This document shows, piece by piece, positions 1 to 8,837 of a DNA stretch of 64,000 nt. Under the pieces are notes generated by a model that worked only from the letters and a program-made list of their open reading frames with translations, was not told the origin of the DNA and searched no databases. This DNA comes from Lachnospiraceae bacterium (GTDB lineage Bacteria; Bacillota; Clostridia; Lachnospirales; Lachnospiraceae). Numbering within the stretch: position 1 is the stretch's first letter; every line of letters begins with the position of its first letter. The stretch is from the NCBI GenBank assembly GCA_014239155.1, contig JAAZZQ010000089.1, positions 1 to 64,000 on the forward strand. Direction: 5' to 3'. Position numbers and translations under genes: made by a program.

Positions 1-1264
1 GATACCCTTGCTTCTGAAGCACTTGTTTTAAGGCATTCATCATTGCATTTGATTTTATGTGGGTTTCGATATTTTTCACGAAAATGACATAAAATACCTG
101 TTCCCGTATCTGTCCGCTTAATGCAAACCGGAACTCCTGTACACTTCCCGCACGGAATTGTGAAAAAATTTTATCCTGATATGGAAACAGCTTCATTGCG
201 CAGTAGGTGATGTTGATTAAGTTTACCAGCATTTCAATCCCTTTGCGGCTGCGCACCATATAGCTACACAGCGACCAGAATGTTTTCTGTTCATAGTAAC
301 TGACTTCTATGTTCCATCTAAATGAATACAGAAACAAGGGAATGAGCTGCATCCTTGAGCTGCCAGTCTGGTTCAAAGGGGATTTTTCCTGCCACGCACA
401 GAAAATCTGGAGCTGTTCCGGAAAAACGGTACTGAAAAACAGCCTTCTGGAACCGGAATTTTTTTCACTGGAAGTCACATATGCCATCACTGGCCTTCTG
501 CCAAAAATATTTGTAAGGACACGGCGGGCAGCCGTATGGTAACCGCCGATTTTTTCATCAGACAGTGCAAAATCATCCTGAATGGAAAGCCTTTTCCCAT
601 GCAGTGCAGGCCGTCCTTTTTTCCCTGTCCGCTGTGGCGGCAGGTCATAAAGGACGGAATCAGACCTTGCATTCCCTATAAGGTCAAGATTTTCATATTC
701 ATCCACGATGGAAACAAGGTTCTTTTTTACATACCAGCTGTCACAGAGGATGATGACATGTTTCTTTCCGCTCAATTCCGGCATTACATGGCGTATCATG
801 GATGCAGCGAGTTCCAGTTTGGACTCCTTTTTCTGCCACATGCGGTATCCAAGGGGCACGCAAAGATAATGGATTCTGTTTTTATTCCAGACCGGAACAC
901 AAAGCATCAGGCTTACAAAACAGTGCCCATTCAGGTAATTAGCTCCGCTATGCGCTGCATGGTCAAAAAGTTTTGATACATCTTCAAATTTTTTGCCGAA
1001 CTTTGAAACGACCGTATCATCAATGCACAGAAATACAGGCTGTGACAGCAGTTTTTCCGGTATCAGTTTCAATGCCAAGCCTGCGGTGACATTCATAAAT
1101 CTGGAATAATCAGCTTTGGCATAAGAACATGCATAGTAAAACGCATTCAATGATTTTTCGGTAATACCAGACAAAAAGTGTCTATATAATGATCGGATAG
1201 AGCCAGCCGATTCCATAGCTAGCATGGATAAAACCAACAGAAACAGAGTTTCTATAGTGGGCAT
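1..1264 (-). CDS. DDE transposase (IS4/IS701-like), C-terminus beyond window edge
   Basis: An open frame runs on the minus strand from an ATG at 1264 to the window edge, about 420 codons with no stop. A TGA lies in frame upstream, and the stretch between them also reads as protein, so the exact start is uncertain. A DDE triad can be placed: Asp82 in FLCIDDT, Asp175 in ILCDSWY and Glu320 in RWNIEVSYYEQK, the arrangement of IS4/IS701-type cut-and-paste transposases. The C-terminal end is outside the window. It is the left border of the accessory region. An imperfect inverted match at 1342-1356 and 1399-1412 (core ACGyACAGG) may mark the element end. The family call rests on motif reading, not on a search. 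Confidence 0.75.
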   Translation of the reverse strand, partial: MPTIETLFLLVLSMLAMESAGSIRSLYRHFLSGITEKSLNAFYYACSYAKADYSRFMNVTAGLALKLIPEKLLSQPVFLCIDDTVVSKFGKKFEDVSKLFDHAAHSGANYLNGHCFVSLMLCVPVWNKNRIHYLCVPLGYRMWQKKESKLELAASMIRHVMPELSGKKHVIILCDSWYVKKNLVSIVDEYENLDLIGNARSDSVLYDLPPQRTGKKGRPALHGKRLSIQDDFALSDEKIGGYHTAARRVLTNIFGRRPVMAYVTSSEKNSGSRRLFFSTVFPEQLQIFCAWQEKSPLNQTGSSRMQLIPLFLYSFRWNIEVSYYEQKTFWSLCSYMVRSRKGIEMLVNLINITYCAMKLFPYQDKIFSQFRAGSVQEFRFALSGQIREQVFYVIFVKNIETHIKSNAMMNALKQVLQKQGY

Positions 1265-1393
1265 GGAAAAAGTTTCAAAATAAATATAAAAATAACGGTA
1301 CAGTCTACCAATTGGATTCTTTTCGTTGTATAATAAGTCTGACGTACAGGGTCACTCTCTTTCGTATATTTTAGTTCGCAAACTTATTATATA

Positions 1394-2344
1394 TTGAAAG
1401 TGTCCTGTGCGTTATTTTATTTCTCAAAAAGTTGTAAAGTGGTGTCTATATATACAACACATGAAATTTATGCAAATAATAAATATCAATTATCGGATTT
1501 ATGCTATTTGGGAGCGAATCAGATTTTAGAGGAAGATAATACAGAACATCTTCCAAAAGAAATTGAGGAAATGGGAATGGTTTTGTATTGTTACGGAGCA
1601 GATTTGCATAGTGTAATTACGAGTGCGCTTCATCAAAAACCGGATATAGACAATAAGCAGTTGGTATATGCATTAAATTATTTTTCAGTAAATTGCGCTT
1701 TGATTTCATTCAAAGACGAAGAGGAGAGAAGAAAGAAACCATATTTTAATATTGGAATTTTCCCCAATTTTGCAAGAGAAGAACTGGAAAAAGAATTAAT
1801 GGTACGACAGCCAAATTTCCTAAAAAATAATACGATGTTAGAGTATCAAAGCGGAACTGTATTGATTGGAGTAGATCGATTAAGTAGTTATACACCACTT
1901 TATTATCTAATTTCTCATAAGTCAATATGGGCGCTCAATATTCTTTTCTTAGGAGACCATTGGAGGCATAATTTATATAAAAATGCCCTTCCTGTTAGTC
2001 CTATAAGAAATCCTCAAGATCCTCCCAAAAGGAATCACTATAGGTTAGTAGCAAATCTTCATGAATTTATGGAGGCATTTTCAGATACAGATCCACAGAT
2101 CTTGAAAAATTATTTAAGTGCGGATGCAGAGATTGTATCTTATCAAGAGGCATGGATAAATAAAAAGAAAAAATCACAGAAAGAGAATGCTATGAAGGAG
2201 GTTCAAAATTTTAAAGACGGCACTCCTTATTATGTATGTCCCAATGATAGATATTTGTCGAATGATGCAAAACAGGTATTTGATATGCTAAGATATTTGT
2301 CATTTCCTATTGAGGAAGAGTGCTTCAAGTTGTCAGCATTCTAA
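1394..2344 (+). CDS. Uncharacterised protein, possible immunity protein, N-terminus perhaps altered by the IS
   Basis: A 316-residue frame with a TTG start and no convincing ribosome site. No signal peptide or membrane segment is visible; the protein is mixed charged/aromatic and looks cytoplasmic. I do not recognise the family. The frame begins where the neighbouring insertion element appears to end, so the first 10-15 residues (rich in Cys/Phe/Lys) may be element-derived and the native start lost. It is the first of seven same-strand small genes with immunity-like character, which is the only hint to function. A short frame at 2350 follows directly. Confidence 0.5.
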   Translation: MKVSCALFYFSKSCKVVSIYTTHEIYANNKYQLSDLCYLGANQILEEDNTEHLPKEIEEMGMVLYCYGADLHSVITSALHQKPDIDNKQLVYALNYFSVNCALISFKDEEERRKKPYFNIGIFPNFAREELEKELMVRQPNFLKNNTMLEYQSGTVLIGVDRLSSYTPLYYLISHKSIWALNILFLGDHWRHNLYKNALPVSPIRNPQDPPKRNHYRLVANLHEFMEAFSDTDPQILKNYLSADAEIVSYQEAWINKKKKSQKENAMKEVQNFKDGTPYYVCPNDRYLSNDAKQVFDMLRYLSFPIEEECFKLSAF

Positions 2345-2349
2345 TATTA

Positions 2350-2484
2350 ATGAGGAAAATGGAATATAATGAATGGCTGATTAAGGAGGATAAAGTTGTA
2401 TATACAGGGGCATATAATGATTTAAGTGTTTGGCATAGCTCTTATGAAAAAGATGTGCTTTTTAATTATGCATTGAGGGACTAA
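2350..2484 (+). CDS. Short frame (44 aa), possible gene remnant
   Basis: Begins six bases after the preceding stop with ATG AGG AAA ATG and ends at 2484. The peptide is aromatic and acidic (NEWLIKEDKVVYTGAYNDLS in its middle) and reads like real protein rather than random sequence, but it has no good ribosome site of its own. It could be the tail of a truncated immunity-type gene or a genuine micro-protein. No family recognised. Confidence 0.3.
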   Translation: MRKMEYNEWLIKEDKVVYTGAYNDLSVWHSSYEKDVLFNYALRD

Positions 2485-2529
2485 GGGCTTATTTGTGTAA
2501 CTTTATTTTATCATTAAAATGGAGGATAT

Positions 2530-3780
2530 ATGATAAAAGAGAAAATAAAGAATTGTTTAGAAGAAAATATTGCTTTGTGGCAGTTAGAGACAAATTCTTT
2601 GCCCAAAATAAATTTTGATCAGTATACATATGAGACATCGAATTTATATGTGGGGAAACCAGATACAGAAGGTCGTATTCAGTGGCATTATGCTCCAGCT
2701 AATAGGGTTCTTGATTTTTCCAAATTGGAGATGGAGTATCATGTTGCGCTACCACAAGACCTAAAGGATTATTATAATGCATATTTCTTTTTGGAACTGA
2801 ATGGTTTTATAGATGATGAATGTATTTCCTTTGAGCCATTAGATCAGATAGATGACGTTTTGGAGAATTTAGAGTTTTTTATAAGTGGGGAAGAAGATGA
2901 GAAATTTGGGACTACAGACTTTATTATTCTAGGAACTTATGGACATAAATATCCATTTGGAATTTCCAAAACCGGAAATGGACAAGTAGTTGCAATTATG
3001 GAAGAGGATAAGGAATATGTGTTGGCAAAGTCATTGTGTGAACTGTTTGCTAGATTGAAGATAGCGAATCCACGACTAGGATGGTATTCTGTTTTGACAT
3101 CTATGGAGCAGAAGCAGGATAATAGTGATTCGTTTATTGGCGGAAAACCACGTATTTCTGCAAATATACCATTGCCAGTCTGCAAAGTATGTGGAGAACC
3201 ACTTACGTTTTTCTTTCAATTGGCTTTCCCCAAAGGTCATATATGGGAAGGGAAGTCGTTGGCATTTTTCTTCTGCACAAGTACCTATTACAAACATGAT
3301 GCTCAGGAGTGGTTTCCTCCACGATTGCTTGCAAATGACAAGGCGGATGTTCCAATTGAAGCCTTGGATAGTGACAGTTATCAGACTTTGTTTAGAGTAT
3401 ATTTTTTTGATACCAAGGATGGTGTATTGAGGCAGGATTATCATGAGAAGGTGATGTATCAAAGAATTGATTGGAAAGCAGGGAGAAGGAGAGATAAAAA
3501 AGTTCCAATTATATTGGCTGGTGAGCCGATTTGGATGGATAGCTTCCAGAGAGAATGTCCAAAGTCTTGTGGTGGGAAGAATTTGGAGTTAGTATTACAA
3601 ATTGCAGACTACTTTAATTTTGAGAAATATCCAGATGCACCTCCTGAAATTAGACGTTCCTTTCAACCAAGAAAAGAGAATAATTACACATTATTTTGTG
3701 ATTTTAATAGGATATTTTTATGGGGAATAGATGATAAAGAGAAACCAGTATTTGGGATTAATGTGCAGAGTGATATGTAG
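2530..3780 (+). CDS. SUKH/SMI1-like domain fused to a DUF1963-like domain
   Basis: 416 residues, ATG preceded by AATGGAGG. Residues about 60-185 look like a SUKH (SMI1/KNR4) immunity domain: the start LPQDLKDYYNAYFFLELNGF, a stretch FIILGTYGHKYPFGIS and an acidic, aromatic core. Residues about 195-416 form a second domain with SFIGGKPRI, a CKVCGEP Cys pair and a KVPIILAGEPIW strand, resembling DUF1963/YwqG-like proteins. SUKH proteins usually neutralise secreted or contact-dependent toxins by direct binding; that this one does so is inference. The C-terminal domain is repeated as a stand-alone gene at 5366, so one of the two probably arose by duplication. No toxin gene lies beside it. Confidence 0.65.
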   Translation: MIKEKIKNCLEENIALWQLETNSLPKINFDQYTYETSNLYVGKPDTEGRIQWHYAPANRVLDFSKLEMEYHVALPQDLKDYYNAYFFLELNGFIDDECISFEPLDQIDDVLENLEFFISGEEDEKFGTTDFIILGTYGHKYPFGISKTGNGQVVAIMEEDKEYVLAKSLCELFARLKIANPRLGWYSVLTSMEQKQDNSDSFIGGKPRISANIPLPVCKVCGEPLTFFFQLAFPKGHIWEGKSLAFFFCTSTYYKHDAQEWFPPRLLANDKADVPIEALDSDSYQTLFRVYFFDTKDGVLRQDYHEKVMYQRIDWKAGRRRDKKVPIILAGEPIWMDSFQRECPKSCGGKNLELVLQIADYFNFEKYPDAPPEIRRSFQPRKENNYTLFCDFNRIFLWGIDDKEKPVFGINVQSDM

Positions 3781-3829
3781 GGAAATATTCTGATACAAAC
3801 AAATATTCAAGTAAGAAAGATTATAGTAT

Positions 3830-4183
3830 ATGGAAAAAGATGCATATTATTTTTACATGATAGCAAATGAACATTATAACAATGATCAAATAAAAGAAGC
3901 AATTGATTTATTTTTAAAATCGCTAGAGATGGATTATCATTTCAAAACATGTGAGAAATTGTATTGGTGTTATAACAGCTTACAGCAGTATGATTTAGCG
4001 AACGATTTTATTAAAAGAGCTTATGAAGAAAATAACAATAATGATAAAGTGGCTTATTTGTATGCAAAGGTATTAATAGACAAAAAACAATTCAATAAAG
4101 CGCGTGAAATTCTTTTAAGTATTATAAAGCGTAACCCTAGCTATAAAAAAGCAGAACAAGAGTATTTAAAGCTCCAAAAATAA
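3830..4183 (+). CDS. Small TPR-repeat protein
   Basis: 117 residues, ATG start. About three tetratricopeptide helical pairs can be traced: YYFYMIANEHYNNDQIKEAI, then YNSLQQYDLANDFIKRAYEE, then YLYAKVLIDKKQFNKAREIL. No signal peptide, so probably cytoplasmic. TPR arrays are protein-binding scaffolds. Its position between the SUKH fusion gene and other immunity-like genes, in the same orientation and with short gaps, suggests it belongs to the same accessory set, but no partner can be named. Confidence 0.6.
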   Translation: MEKDAYYFYMIANEHYNNDQIKEAIDLFLKSLEMDYHFKTCEKLYWCYNSLQQYDLANDFIKRAYEENNNNDKVAYLYAKVLIDKKQFNKAREILLSIIKRNPSYKKAEQEYLKLQK

Positions 4184-4288
4184 AAAGGAGAACATTGATT
4201 TGAATACCAAAAGGTAGATTTAACTATATTCAAGAAAGAGAATAGTCTTTCTTAATTTATAAAATTAATATTTAAGGAGTGAAATATT

Positions 4289-4855
4289 ATGCGTAAACAA
4301 CCAGATTTTCCTTTTGATTTGACAGGTTACACTTGCTTCTCTATTATCAATTGTCCTGTGGAACAGGCAATACAGCTTTTGAAGGAGTATCCTAATCTTT
4401 GGATTGCAAAAAACAGAGTTCCATTTTCTTTTCAGATTGCTGTTCTGCCAGAAGATACGAATTGGACTCTTTTGCGTTGGCCTTGTCCGGGAACATTTTA
4501 CAATTTGATGAACTTGACCATATGGCTGATGGGACATCAAGAAGAACTTGGTGGGGAGAATCCAATTTTTGTTGCTCTCCCTCCTATGGAACGAGCTGCC
4601 GAAGGCCCGTTTTTGGCTCGACCTGACTACGATAACCGGTTTGGTGATTCTATGTTAGGGTTCTGGCAAAACTGGAGCTTTAATTACACAATACCAGGAG
4701 AGAAATTGCGTTGGATTGGTGAGGATGTATTTCCTCAGGAATATTTCTTTAATGGTCAGGGCTATTCTTCCACTGGCTTTCAATTAGGATGGCTGAGAAA
4801 TTTGGAACGTATTTCAGAATGGATAGAATGTACAATTTTAATGGAAAAAGAATAG
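4289..4855 (+). CDS. Uncharacterised protein of the immunity-like array
   Basis: 188 residues with ATG behind AAGGAGTGAAATATT, a good ribosome site. Tryptophan- and proline-rich (TNWTLLRWPCPGTFYNLMN, then SMLGFWQNWSFNYTIPGEKL). No membrane segment or catalytic motif recognised. It is in line with the surrounding small genes and is probably co-transcribed with them. The A/T-rich spacer before it shows no terminator. Function unknown; a role as immunity protein is inferred from context only. Confidence 0.55.
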   Translation: MRKQPDFPFDLTGYTCFSIINCPVEQAIQLLKEYPNLWIAKNRVPFSFQIAVLPEDTNWTLLRWPCPGTFYNLMNLTIWLMGHQEELGGENPIFVALPPMERAAEGPFLARPDYDNRFGDSMLGFWQNWSFNYTIPGEKLRWIGEDVFPQEYFFNGQGYSSTGFQLGWLRNLERISEWIECTILMEKE

Positions 4856-4902
4856 TGCATTAAAAAATTTTGAATTTGATTTCAAAAGGAAAGAGAAGTT
4901 TT

Positions 4903-5328
4903 ATGAATGAGAGTACGCTTACAAATTTTTATAGAATAATGGTTTTTATACGATTTGACATAAAGAATGAAGAAAATAAGGACATAGTATGCATATTAAT
5001 TCAAGCTTTTGATGGCTTAATAAACAATAAAGAAATGTGTGATGCCATTGTTAAAATAATGCCCGATTGGAAGACACAGTTAAGATATGAAGAATCGGAA
5101 TATCATTTTATTCAAAAACAAATAATTGAATATGTTAAGGCTGCTTTGTATATTATGAAGGAAAGTTTAGCTACAAATGCGTTTGAGATTGCATATGACA
5201 TTGCAGATCTGTTACATGTTCTGCCAGATATAGTTCTCCAAAAGAAAACGAATCAATGGAAAAGTTATTGGAAAATGTATGTAGAACCGTTTAATAAAAA
5301 ATGGAAATGTAATGCTTTTAAATTTTAA
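4903..5328 (+). CDS. Uncharacterised helical protein of the immunity-like array
   Basis: 141 residues from the ATG at 4903, chosen because AAAGGAAAG lies 7-8 bases upstream; a TTG at 4870 in the same frame is less likely. The sequence is almost entirely helical and amphipathic (FIQKQIIEYVKAALYIMKES, then AFEIAYDIADLLHVLP) with a charged C-terminus. No family recognised. Same strand and spacing as its neighbours. Confidence 0.5.
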   Translation: MNESTLTNFYRIMVFIRFDIKNEENKDIVCILIQAFDGLINNKEMCDAIVKIMPDWKTQLRYEESEYHFIQKQIIEYVKAALYIMKESLATNAFEIAYDIADLLHVLPDIVLQKKTNQWKSYWKMYVEPFNKKWKCNAFKF

Positions 5329-5365
5329 AGAGATATCTAAAGATTAGCAAAAGAAAGGAATCTAT

Positions 5366-6094
5366 ATGAAACAGGGATGGGATTCGATTTTAACAAAAAC
5401 AGAACAAGATAACAGTACTTCTTTTATTGGAGGAAAACCATATATTCCTAAAGATGAACTTTTGCCAATATGTAAGGTTTGCGGTGAACCACTTACATTT
5501 TTCTTCCAGATAGCTTTTCCACAAGGTCATATGTGGGAAGGAAAGTCTTTGGCGCTGTTTTATTGTACATGTACCACTCATAAGCATGATGATATGCAGA
5601 CATTTCCCCCGTCAATACATACAGGTACTGCAAATGATTTGTTTAATATTCCTGATGGAGAGATAAATCCTGAAACTTATCAGACATTATTTAGGGTTAT
5701 CTTTTTTGATACTACGGAGGGTGTATTAAGAGAGGATTATAAAGAGAAGGTAACCTATCAGAGAATTGATTGGAAATCTAGTAAGAAAAAGAATAAAAAA
5801 GTACCAATCATTGTTGCAGGAGAAGCTATTTGGTCAAAGGAGTTTGGAATGGAGCGTCCAGCCTCTTATGAAGGAAAAAATATGGAGTTAGTTTTACAAG
5901 TAGCAGATTACTTTAATTTTGATAAGCTTTATGATGCATCACCCGAGATGGAGGCAACCTATGAAAAGAATAATCCTTTTATACCTAGAAAAGAGAATAG
6001 TTATACTTTCTTTTATGAATTTAATAGGGTGTATCTTTGGGGCACAGCAGAGCGAGAGCATCCTTCATTTTGGCTCAATGTACAATGTTTTTGA
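5366..6094 (+). CDS. DUF1963-like protein, paralogue of the C-terminal half of the gene at 2530
   Basis: 242 residues, ATG after AAGAAAGGAATCTAT. Nearly the whole protein aligns with residues about 190-416 of the SUKH fusion upstream: shared blocks include SFIGGKP, CKVCGEPLTFFFQ, HxWEGKSLA, YQTLFRV, YQRIDWK and KVPII. The two differ mainly around the short loop after the Cys pair and near the C-terminus. The retained CxxC suggests a metal-binding or structural pair. Function unknown; the partner domain of the first copy (SUKH) makes a toxin-immunity role plausible. The repeated block could also recombine. Confidence 0.6.
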   Translation: MKQGWDSILTKTEQDNSTSFIGGKPYIPKDELLPICKVCGEPLTFFFQIAFPQGHMWEGKSLALFYCTCTTHKHDDMQTFPPSIHTGTANDLFNIPDGEINPETYQTLFRVIFFDTTEGVLREDYKEKVTYQRIDWKSSKKKNKKVPIIVAGEAIWSKEFGMERPASYEGKNMELVLQVADYFNFDKLYDASPEMEATYEKNNPFIPRKENSYTFFYEFNRVYLWGTAEREHPSFWLNVQCF

Positions 6095-6185
6095 GTCAGC
6101 ATGCTCCCCCACTTAGGGAAGTAGGGCTTGTTACAAATAGTTAAGAGATAAGTAAAAATTTTAAGAGAGGGAAGGTTCATCTGTA

Positions 6186-6800
6186 ATGGGCTTCAATGAG
6201 ATTAGGAAATTGTATCATATTGATAATAATATTGGTTATTCACAAAGTACAATTGCAAAAGCAACTGTAAAATTTGGTAAACTGCCAAATCTTTTGACGC
6301 AATATTATTGTCAGTTGGGAAGACATTTTGGTTTAAATCATGCAAATTACGATTTCCATTCTCCGGGAAAACTTGAAATTTTAAACTATGGGAATTATCT
6401 ATGTTTTTGTAAGTCAAAGAATAAGGAACTTTATTGGTATATAGATATGGATAAGTTGGAGTCAGAGAACCCACCAGTATATCGTCGTTATTTGAATGGA
6501 GCTACTGTATGTGATGTATTAGATAGTGAAACGATGGAAGAATTTCTATACGTGATGGCTTACTGGCAAGCATTGTTTTGGCTGCCATATCATAGCAGAG
6601 TTGTGTGTACATTTCAGCAAACAGAAAAGATACAAAAAAAGTTTGGGTTAAAGCCATATAATCTTTCAACATGGCCTCAATTTTATGGAAATTGTGATGA
6701 TGAGGTAATTTGTATCTGCAAAGAAAAATGTTTATCACGAGTGCTCTATGCGTGTACATTGGAAGAACAATTTGAAGAAATAAATTTTATTCTTCGTTAG
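6186..6800 (+). CDS. SUKH/SMI1-like protein
   Basis: 204 residues from an ATG after AGAGGGAAGGTTCATCTGTA. The centre (ILNYGNYLCFCKSKNKELYW, then ESENPPVYRRY and a helix EEFLYVMAYWQALFW) matches the general look of SMI1/KNR4-type proteins, whose members often carry the ENPPVY-like turn. Cytoplasmic by sequence. Its last 14 bases overlap the end of a convergent gene. As for its neighbours no toxin is next to it; immunity is inferred. Confidence 0.5.
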   Translation: MGFNEIRKLYHIDNNIGYSQSTIAKATVKFGKLPNLLTQYYCQLGRHFGLNHANYDFHSPGKLEILNYGNYLCFCKSKNKELYWYIDMDKLESENPPVYRRYLNGATVCDVLDSETMEEFLYVMAYWQALFWLPYHSRVVCTFQQTEKIQKKFGLKPYNLSTWPQFYGNCDDEVICICKEKCLSRVLYACTLEEQFEEINFILR

Positions 6801-7032
6801 TATAAATCTTTCGATATGCTTTTTGTATATCTCGATCATAAACATATGTTGGGTTTTCAAAAGTCTTTACAATTGTCCAATTATATCTTCGACAGAGCAG
6901 CGCTACAAAGTTATCGTGTGCTCTGTCATAATCGAATTCTATTTCATGGAGTTGTCTTAAAAATTCTGCGTATGGTATTTGCTTTCCTGATAAAAGGATA
7001 TCACCGCGGTAAAACTCAATTTCTATTATCAT
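6787..7032 (-). CDS. Small conserved-looking hypothetical protein
   Basis: 81 residues on the minus strand, compact and charged (MIIEIEFYRGDILLSGKQIP at the start, then a helical DYDRAHDNFVALLCRRYNW and a Tyr-rich end). It overlaps the convergent SUKH-like gene by 14 bases. I do not recognise the family, but composition and a clean ATG argue it is real rather than a shadow of the short plus-strand frame over it. Confidence 0.5.
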   Translation of the reverse strand: MIIEIEFYRGDILLSGKQIPYAEFLRQLHEIEFDYDRAHDNFVALLCRRYNWTIVKTFENPTYVYDRDIQKAYRKIYTNEE

Positions 7033-7084
7033 AATGTTTAATTTTGTTGATGTGTATTGTTATGCGTTCTTTACAGTTTCTTAG

Positions 7085-7471
7085 TTATTCTATAATCTTG
7101 ATCAAGTCATGATAACCAGATTTTTTCAAAAGCTGTCTCATACCATCAAGGACTTCTTCTTTAGAGTAAGCATTCTGTATTAGAAAATCCTCATCTTTCT
7201 CACTAAGATATTGATAAAAAAGAGCGGCGGCAGCAATTTCACTTTTTTGGGAGTAAGTAATTCCATTTAATAAAATATTTTCAGCCTCATTTATTTTTCC
7301 CTGATCAATCATTGTTTTTAACATGCTTAATTTTTGACCGGAGACTTCATATTTATTTTCGTCTTCTTGTTCGACAGAGACATATTTTTTCCCAAAGAGT
7401 AGTGAAAATAATACGCGGACCATTTCTTTAATTACTCTCATAATATAATCTTTTTCATCCTCGAAGTTCAC
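7085..7471 (-). CDS. DUF6483-like protein
   Basis: 128 residues, ATG preceded on the minus strand by TAGGAGGTATCC. The N-terminal helix MRVIKEMVRVLFSLLFGKKY followed by a two-helix repeat (LKTMIDQGKINEAENILLNG) resembles the family I know as DUF6483, small helical proteins of unknown function in Clostridia. No membrane anchor is certain, though the first helix is hydrophobic. It shares strand with the nucleotidyltransferase upstream; a 27-bp gap suggests one transcript. Confidence 0.5.
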   Translation of the reverse strand: MNFEDEKDYIMRVIKEMVRVLFSLLFGKKYVSVEQEDENKYEVSGQKLSMLKTMIDQGKINEAENILLNGITYSQKSEIAAAALFYQYLSEKDEDFLIQNAYSKEEVLDGMRQLLKKSGYHDLIKIIE

Positions 7472-7498
7472 TGATGGATACCTCCTACTTTATAGAAA

Positions 7499-8278
7499 TT
7501 ATTGAAAGTTAGGTTTGATTTGTTGAAGCATATAATCAGTATATTCTCTTGCAAGTGTCTTGTCTAGGTTTGTTGGCCGATTCAATTCGTATTCTGCCAG
7601 TGCATTTGCAATTAGTTCTGTGTATTTTTTAGGAACGTTTTGCAACCCCCATCTACCACCTTCTAGTTTTGACAGAATCAATTCATCTTGGTGGAAAGCA
7701 AGTACACGGCATAAATTGAGGATTATATAGGTAGGATTTTCATTGATTTCTTCTCGGGCATTCTTGATATCGTCCCAAATACTGTCAAAGTAGTCGTCTT
7801 TGCTGACTTTAGAAAAAACATCAGGAATCGGTTTACCGCAGAGTGTCTTGCCTCTGTGATAAAGAATGGTAAAATGAGCCGCCAAATCTTTGTCGGTTCC
7901 TTTCATCTTTTCAAGGTAATCATTGGGATTCGTCTGATACCAGTTTAAGTGTTCAATGGAAAAATGCAGTTCAAATGGAGTTGGATAGACAAAAGGGGTA
8001 CATACATTTTCCTTGACAATGCTAAGTTCAATTCCTTTTTTGGGGGCTTGTTTGTTCAGCCTGATAACCATGTCCATATAGATTTGTTTTGTTTTATTGG
8101 GGAGTGTATGTTTAATGACAATAATAAAATCAAGGTCACTTTTTTGACTGTTAAAACACTCCATGACAGCGGAACCATGAAGATACACACCAACAAGATT
8201 TTCGCCGAGTATATTTTGACTTTCTTGTACAAAATTATCTATTAAAGTGAAATATTTATTTATATTAGTTTTTTGCAA
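7499..8278 (-). CDS. Nucleotidyltransferase, aminoglycoside adenylyltransferase-like
   Basis: 259 residues. The N-terminal nucleotidyltransferase signature is intact: GVYLHGSAVMECF (GS motif) followed by SDLDFIIV (DxD metal pair), and the C-terminal half is the helical domain typical of ANT(3'')/ANT(9)-like enzymes (former DUF4111), with NPTYIILNLCRVLAF and TNLDKTLAREYTDYM. Known members transfer AMP from ATP onto spectinomycin or streptomycin; whether this one modifies a drug cannot be told from sequence. It lies at the end of the accessory region on the opposite strand to the immunity-like genes. Confidence 0.75.
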   Translation of the reverse strand: MQKTNINKYFTLIDNFVQESQNILGENLVGVYLHGSAVMECFNSQKSDLDFIIVIKHTLPNKTKQIYMDMVIRLNKQAPKKGIELSIVKENVCTPFVYPTPFELHFSIEHLNWYQTNPNDYLEKMKGTDKDLAAHFTILYHRGKTLCGKPIPDVFSKVSKDDYFDSIWDDIKNAREEINENPTYIILNLCRVLAFHQDELILSKLEGGRWGLQNVPKKYTELIANALAEYELNRPTNLDKTLAREYTDYMLQQIKPNFQ

Positions 8279-8395
8279 ATTTTATAATTCCTTTTCAAAA
8301 AAAGATAAGCTGATGGAGAGCTGTTCTTAACTCCTATTATAGAATAAAATATTAAATTTTACAATTGGAAAGCGGTTTTAGTTTTAAAATATCGT

Positions 8396-8592
8396 ACATT
8401 TGTACCTTGTATATTTTACGTGCTGAAGGACTGCTTGGTTTTCGTATTCTGATTTCTCAGCACAACCATCTATATACAGTTATCAATGTGTGTATGAATG
8501 AATTATAATAAAAAATTTACACTATGACAACCACTACTTTTGGCTACCTTAACCCACCGTCTAAAGCCAGTGGGATTGCGGTCACCCTATTT
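8396..8592. repeat. Dispersed ~200-bp repeat, copy 1, with IS200/IS605-type hairpin
   Basis: Nearly identical to 32228-32426 along its whole length with scattered substitutions. It contains the hairpin CCCAC/GTGGG around GTCTAAAGC at 8553-8574, the kind of imperfect palindrome found at IS200/IS605 ends. No open frame. It fills the middle of the 560-bp gap between the nucleotidyltransferase and the xylanase genes; the rest of this gap is A/T-rich with no other clear feature. Confidence 0.8.
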
Positions 8593-8837
8593 TCAAATAA
8601 AAACACAATATAGTGTATAATGATTTTTAAGCGTGCAAGTAAAAAAGATTTATTTTCTTTATTCGATTTTTAGATAAAGGATATGTAAAGTATTCATAAA
8701 AAATAGGGGTATTATATTTAGTTTGATGGGTTCAAATAAATTAATACTTTAGTAAAATAATACAAAGGAGGAAAAGAATCCCATGATACGGAGTAAAATT
8801 TAACAATGCTCAAAAATAAAGGAATGGAGGAAACTGT

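Noticed and set aside
309-976. Two plus-strand frames over the first kilobase
   Set aside because: They are opposite-strand shadows of the transposase, whose DDE motifs and continuous frame lie on the minus strand.
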